This document shows, one piece after another, positions 60,860 through 64,000 of a stretch of 64,000 bases of DNA. How positions within the stretch are numbered: the stretch's first letter is position 1; every line of letters starts with the position of its first letter. The position numbers were made by a program, and so were the translations under genes. Source of the stretch: G965250275 sp965250275 (GTDB taxonomy: Bacteria > Pseudomonadota > Alphaproteobacteria > Rhodobacterales > Rhodobacteraceae); NCBI GenBank assembly GCA_965250275.1, contig OZ252297.1:1-64000 (forward strand), written 5' to 3'. A model generated the notes under the pieces. It searched no databases. It was not told where the DNA came from and saw nothing but the letters and a program-made list of their open reading frames with translations.

Positions 60860-62194
60860 TCAGCCTTTTGAGAATTCGGGATAGGCCTCCATGCCCAGCT
60901 CGGACATATCCAGACCTGTGATCTCTTCTTCTTCGCTGACGCGAATACCCATCACAGCCTTGAGGATGAGCCACACGACGGCAGAAGCGACGACCACAAA
61001 GACACCGACAACTAGGATCGAGAAGATCTGGGTGCCGAGATTTGCATCCGGGTTGGTCAGGACCACAGCGAGCGTGCCCCAGATCCCCGCAAACAGGTGC
61101 ACCGGAATGGCGCCGACCACGTCATCGATCTTCATCCGATCAAGGAACGGTACAGCAAACACCACGATGATCCCGCCGACGGCACCAATGATGGTGGCCA
61201 TGCCCAGCGACGGCGTCAGCGGCTCAGCCGTGATCGACACCAGGCCAGCCAGCGCGCCGTTCAGCACCATTGTCAGGTCAGGCTTCTTGTAAAGCACCTG
61301 CGTCAGGACCAAAGCCATGACCGCACCACCGGCGGCCGCTGCGTTCGTGTTGGCAAAGATACGGCTGACGTCAGCGACATCTCCAACCGACCCCATGGCC
61401 AGCTGCGAGCCGCCGTTAAAGCCGAACCAACCCAGCCAGAGGATGAATGTCCCCAGCGTGGCAAGCGCAAGGTTGGAACCGGGAATCGGCACCACTTTGC
61501 CATCCTTGTATTTCCCGATACGCGGGCCGAGGATGATAGCCCCGACCAGAGCCGCCCAGCCGCCAACAGAGTGCACAACAGTCGAACCGGCAAAGTCCAA
61601 AAAGCCCATTTCATCCAGGAACCCACCGCCCCATTTCCAGGAGGCCTGCAGAGGGTAGATCACCCCAGTCAGTAGTATGGTGAACACCAGGAACGGCCAG
61701 AGCTTGATCCGTTCAGCCAGTGCACCCGACACGATCGACGCCGTCGCAGCACAGAACATCAGCTGAAAGAAGAAATCCGATCCGGTGGACGCATAGGAAT
61801 AGTCGTCTGCCGCGTCCGAAGTGACACCAACGGCCTCCAGCACGCCGGGGCCCCAGACCCCCGACAGGATGCCCTCAATCGACCAGGACCCGAGCGGGTA
61901 CATGAGGTTATAGCCGATCAGGTAGTAAAAGATCGTAGCCAGTGAAAACAGCCCAACGTTCTTCGTCATCTGCATGGTGACGTTCTTGGATCGCACGAGG
62001 CCGCCTTCGAGCATTGCAAAGCCCGCGGCCATGAAGAAGACCAGAAAGCCGCCGATCAGAAAGAGCAACGAATTCAGGATAAACACAGTGTCCGTAGACG
62101 GATTCACGCCGGGCGTGGGTCCATCCTGGGCCAAAGCGAGCGTTGGCATCGCAGTCAACGCCAGCGCCACAATGAGTGATTTGCGCAGTTTCAT
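60860..62194 (-). CDS. amtB: Ammonium transporter AmtB
   Basis: This 444-residue protein has a signal-like first helix (KSLIVALALTAMPTLALA) and eleven membrane segments. Conserved Amt residues are seen in FFMAAGFAMLEGGLVRSKNV, LDFAGSTVVHSVGGWAALVG (first pore histidine) and IPVHLFAGIWGTLAVVL (second). The C-terminal cytoplasmic tail (EEEEITGLDMSELGMEAYPE) is where GlnK binds. It conducts ammonium and is gated by GlnK. The gene follows glnK by 32 bases and ends at a strong terminator. Confidence 0.96.
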   Translation of the reverse strand: MKLRKSLIVALALTAMPTLALAQDGPTPGVNPSTDTVFILNSLLFLIGGFLVFFMAAGFAMLEGGLVRSKNVTMQMTKNVGLFSLATIFYYLIGYNLMYPLGSWSIEGILSGVWGPGVLEAVGVTSDAADDYSYASTGSDFFFQLMFCAATASIVSGALAERIKLWPFLVFTILLTGVIYPLQASWKWGGGFLDEMGFLDFAGSTVVHSVGGWAALVGAIILGPRIGKYKDGKVVPIPGSNLALATLGTFILWLGWFGFNGGSQLAMGSVGDVADVSRIFANTNAAAAGGAVMALVLTQVLYKKPDLTMVLNGALAGLVSITAEPLTPSLGMATIIGAVGGIIVVFAVPFLDRMKIDDVVGAIPVHLFAGIWGTLAVVLTNPDANLGTQIFSILVVGVFVVVASAVVWLILKAVMGIRVSEEEEITGLDMSELGMEAYPEFSKG

Positions 62195-62226
62195 TTTTTA
62201 GGTTGTCCCCTTGTTTGTCGCGGCGC

Positions 62227-62565
62227 TCAAAGCGCGTCTTCGTTGGTTTCGCCCGTGCGCACGCGGATCGCCTGTTGCACGTCCATGACGAAGATTTTTC
62301 CGTCACCGATTTTGCCGGTTTGCGCAGTCTTGGTTATGGTCTCGACCACCTGGTCGGCCATCGCTTCGGCAACGACGATCTCCAGCTTGATTTTGGGCAC
62401 GAAATTCACCGCGTACTCAGCGCCGCGATAGATCTCGGTATGGCCTGACTGAGAGCCGAAGCCCTTGATTTCTGTCACCATCATCCCGCGTACGCCAGCA
62501 TCGGTCAGCGCCACGCGCACCTCTTCCAGCTTGAACGGCTTGATTGTCGCAATGATGAGTTTCAC
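62227..62565 (-). CDS. glnK: Nitrogen regulatory P-II protein GlnK
   Basis: This 112-residue P-II protein starts at GTG 62565 with AAGGGGACAAAG upstream; the open frame extends further but P-II proteins begin at this point (KLIIATIKPFKLEEVR). The T-loop FGSQSGHTEIYRGAEYAVNF carries Tyr51, the uridylylation site, and the end GKIFVMDVQQAIRVRTGE is standard. It senses ATP/ADP and 2-oxoglutarate and gates AmtB, its co-transcribed partner. Two TTTGCACAA repeats lie about 110 bases upstream. Confidence 0.95.
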   Translation of the reverse strand: MKLIIATIKPFKLEEVRVALTDAGVRGMMVTEIKGFGSQSGHTEIYRGAEYAVNFVPKIKLEIVVAEAMADQVVETITKTAQTGKIGDGKIFVMDVQQAIRVRTGETNEDAL

Positions 62566-62674
62566 CTTTGTCCCCTTGTCTTGGCAGGTCTGCCTGCGAA
62601 CTGCGCTCAACAAAGGCGGCAGGGGACGAAATGGCCACGTTTGACTAGCCGTCGGCGAAGCCATATTGAACCGG

Positions 62675-62694
62675 TTTGCACAATTTTTGCACAA
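62675..62694. repeat. Tandem 9-bp repeat upstream of glnK
   Basis: TTTGCACAA occurs at 62675-62683 and 62686-62694, an 11-bp period that places both copies on the same helix face. It lies in the intergenic region between glnK and the divergent PBP gene and may be a tandem regulator site, possibly NtrC half-sites (TGCAC). Confidence 0.4.
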
Positions 62695-62817
62695 AGGCGG
62701 GCAATCGCCCAAAAATTAGACAAGAGGAAAACACGTGATTTCTCGAGACAGTGTCTCAACAAATGCCGGGGACCATTGTAGTCTGACCAAAAGAACACAG
62801 GCCGGGCAGGGCTGAGC

Positions 62818-64000
62818 ATGAGCGATTCCTCGCGGCGCAAGCCGCCATTGGTGGCGGACAAGCGCTATCCGAAGTCGGCGTCCGGGAAACGGAAACCGTC
62901 TGCGCGAACGCAGACCGCCCGGAAATCCACCTCAAAGGCCAAGACCCGCGCCAAGACCACCACGCGGCGCAAAACCTCCCGCAAGGGAGGGGGCAAACGC
63001 ACCATCGGCGGCACCTTGCGCGCCGTACTGCGCTGGATACTGGGCCTGATCTGGGGCTTTACCTGGCGGGTCGGCATGATCGTTGCACTGCTGGTCGGCC
63101 TGGCCGTTGGCTATGTCTATACCACGCTGCCAGACGTCACCGCCCTGCTGGATGGGCGGGCCAAAGGGTCTGTGACGCTTCTGGACAACGAAGGAAAGGT
63201 CTTTGCATGGCGGGGTGATCAATTCGGCGGCGTGGTCACCGCAGATACCGTTTCACCGCACCTCAAAAATGCAATCATTGCCACTGAAGACCGCCGGTTC
63301 TATCGCCATTTCGGAGTCAGCCCCCGCGGTGTCGCCAGTGCGGTGCGGATCAACCTGCGGGAAGGACGCGGGCCACTGTCGGGCCACGGCGGGTCCACCA
63401 TCACACAACAAAGCGCAAAGCTGATCTGTTTGGGCGTTCCGTATGACCCCAGTACCGGGATGTCGGAAAGTGAGTACGAGACCGACTGCCGCCGCGGGAC
63501 GATCGTACGCAAGGCCAAAGAAGCCATCTATGCGATGGCGATGGAGCTGAAGTATTCCAAGGACGAGATCCTGACGGTTTACATGAACCGGGCCTTTCTC
63601 GGGGCCGGCGCGCGTGGGTTCGAAGCCGCAAGCCAACGTTACTTTGGAAAATCCGCCTCCGATGTAAGTGCCAGCGAAGCTGCCATGCTGGCCGGTCTGC
63701 TGGTTGCCCCAAGCCGGTATGCGCCGACAAACAACCTGAGCCGCGCGCAGAACCGGGCAAACCTGATTGTCGGCCTCATGGAGGACCAAGGGTATCTGAC
63801 CGCCAGCGAGGCTGATCAGGCACGCGCACGCCCTGCGCAGTTGTCCGAGGCCGCCGCCGCTCGCGCGGGTGGCTACTTCGCTGACTGGGTGATGGCGAGT
63901 GGGCCCGAATACTTTACACGCAACACCACGGAAGACGTCATCATTCGCACGACGCTCGATCAACGCCTGCAGCGCGCAGCCGAAGACGCGATGAAAGTGG
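62818..64000 (+). CDS. Class A penicillin-binding protein, PBP1A-like (5' part)
   Basis: The frame runs open from ATG 62818 past the window end; 394 residues are visible. The first 62 residues are cytoplasmic and very basic (repeated KRKPSARTQTARK-like stretches of Lys/Arg/Ser/Thr). A membrane segment follows (VGMIVALLVGLAVGYVY), and then the glycosyltransferase-51 domain. Its catalytic glutamate lies in IIATEDRRFYRHFGVSPRG, followed by GGSTITQQSAKL, RKAKEAIYAMAMEL and YMNRAFLGAGARGFEAASQR. The transpeptidase domain lies outside. It polymerises peptidoglycan. It diverges from glnK. Confidence 0.92.
   Translation, partial: MSDSSRRKPPLVADKRYPKSASGKRKPSARTQTARKSTSKAKTRAKTTTRRKTSRKGGGKRTIGGTLRAVLRWILGLIWGFTWRVGMIVALLVGLAVGYVYTTLPDVTALLDGRAKGSVTLLDNEGKVFAWRGDQFGGVVTADTVSPHLKNAIIATEDRRFYRHFGVSPRGVASAVRINLREGRGPLSGHGGSTITQQSAKLICLGVPYDPSTGMSESEYETDCRRGTIVRKAKEAIYAMAMELKYSKDEILTVYMNRAFLGAGARGFEAASQRYFGKSASDVSASEAAMLAGLLVAPSRYAPTNNLSRAQNRANLIVGLMEDQGYLTASEADQARARPAQLSEAAAARAGGYFADWVMASGPEYFTRNTTEDVIIRTTLDQRLQRAAEDAMKV

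Noticed and set aside
62585..62645. Sigma-54 (-24/-12) promoter for glnK
   Set aside because: No GG-N10-GC arrangement was found on the minus strand; TGGCCA and TGGCAG matches have wrong spacing or orientation.
1..64000. CRISPR arrays, insertion sequences, tRNA, rRNA and prophage genes
   Set aside because: I saw no regular repeat-spacer pattern, transposase, integrase or structural RNA in any gap.

Overview
The window looks like a chromosomal segment of a high-G+C alphaproteobacterium, most likely of the Rhodobacteraceae (Roseobacter group). The evidence is the family content: glcDEF, creatinase, an MbfA ferritin-like exporter with an Irr-type operator, DUF1523- and DUF2927-like proteins, and several conserved proteins I associate with this family. 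Genes are densely packed, many stop/start codons overlap by 1-4 bases, and I see no insertion sequence, prophage, CRISPR array, rRNA or tRNA. This is mostly core or lineage-core genome, not a mobile island.

Layout. 1-3.4 kb: right end of a phenylacetate (paa) catabolic operon (paaI end, thiolase, paaK, TetR regulator). 3.5-10 kb: glutathione-dependent formaldehyde dehydrogenase; a TetR regulator divergent from mbfA with a palindrome for each; an M19 dipeptidase; an AEC carrier; S-formylglutathione hydrolase. 9.6-13.7 kb: a run of small-enzyme genes (UPF0178, HAD, ornithine-cyclodeaminase-like, alpha/beta hydrolase, ZapE). 13.7-21 kb, minus strand: MBL hydrolase, folC, accD, a CPBP protease, and a 1036-residue ABC-transporter-like protein with degenerate ATPase motifs and a C-terminal cyclic-nucleotide-binding-like domain. 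21-28.6 kb: ilvD, a lipoprotein, two lineage proteins, a LysR/epimerase divergent pair, and a secreted EEP-fold protein with a membrane protein. 28.9-31.5 kb: leuC-hdeD-leuD. 31.9-32.8 kb: rsfS-rlmH. 33.3-37.3 kb: glcDEF glycolate oxidase behind a perfect palindrome. 37.4-39.6 kb: two tandem secreted trypsin-like proteases and hsp20 with a textbook sigma-32 promoter. 39.8-43.5 kb: gabD, a formamidase-like hydrolase, creatinase.

43.8-50.7 kb is the most interesting part. It is a seven-gene co-directional module of a coiled-coil protein, an unrecognised soluble protein, a AAA+ ATPase, three membrane proteins (one DUF1523-like) and a DUF6638-like protein. The last five genes are coupled by 4-base overlaps or gaps of at most 10 bases. 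No known system has this composition to my knowledge. It abuts a Core-2/I-branching-type glycosyltransferase that diverges from a PAPS sulfotransferase, suggesting cell-surface polysaccharide modification.

53-64 kb: smpB, a GST, sseA, an aminotransferase, an NTF2-like protein, a GNAT, a DUF2927-like lipoprotein with a 55-residue membrane peptide, a TetR/SDR pair with two copies of one 18-bp operator, amtB-glnK, and the start of a class A penicillin-binding protein cut by the window edge. All functions are inferred from reading the sequence; no database search was run.
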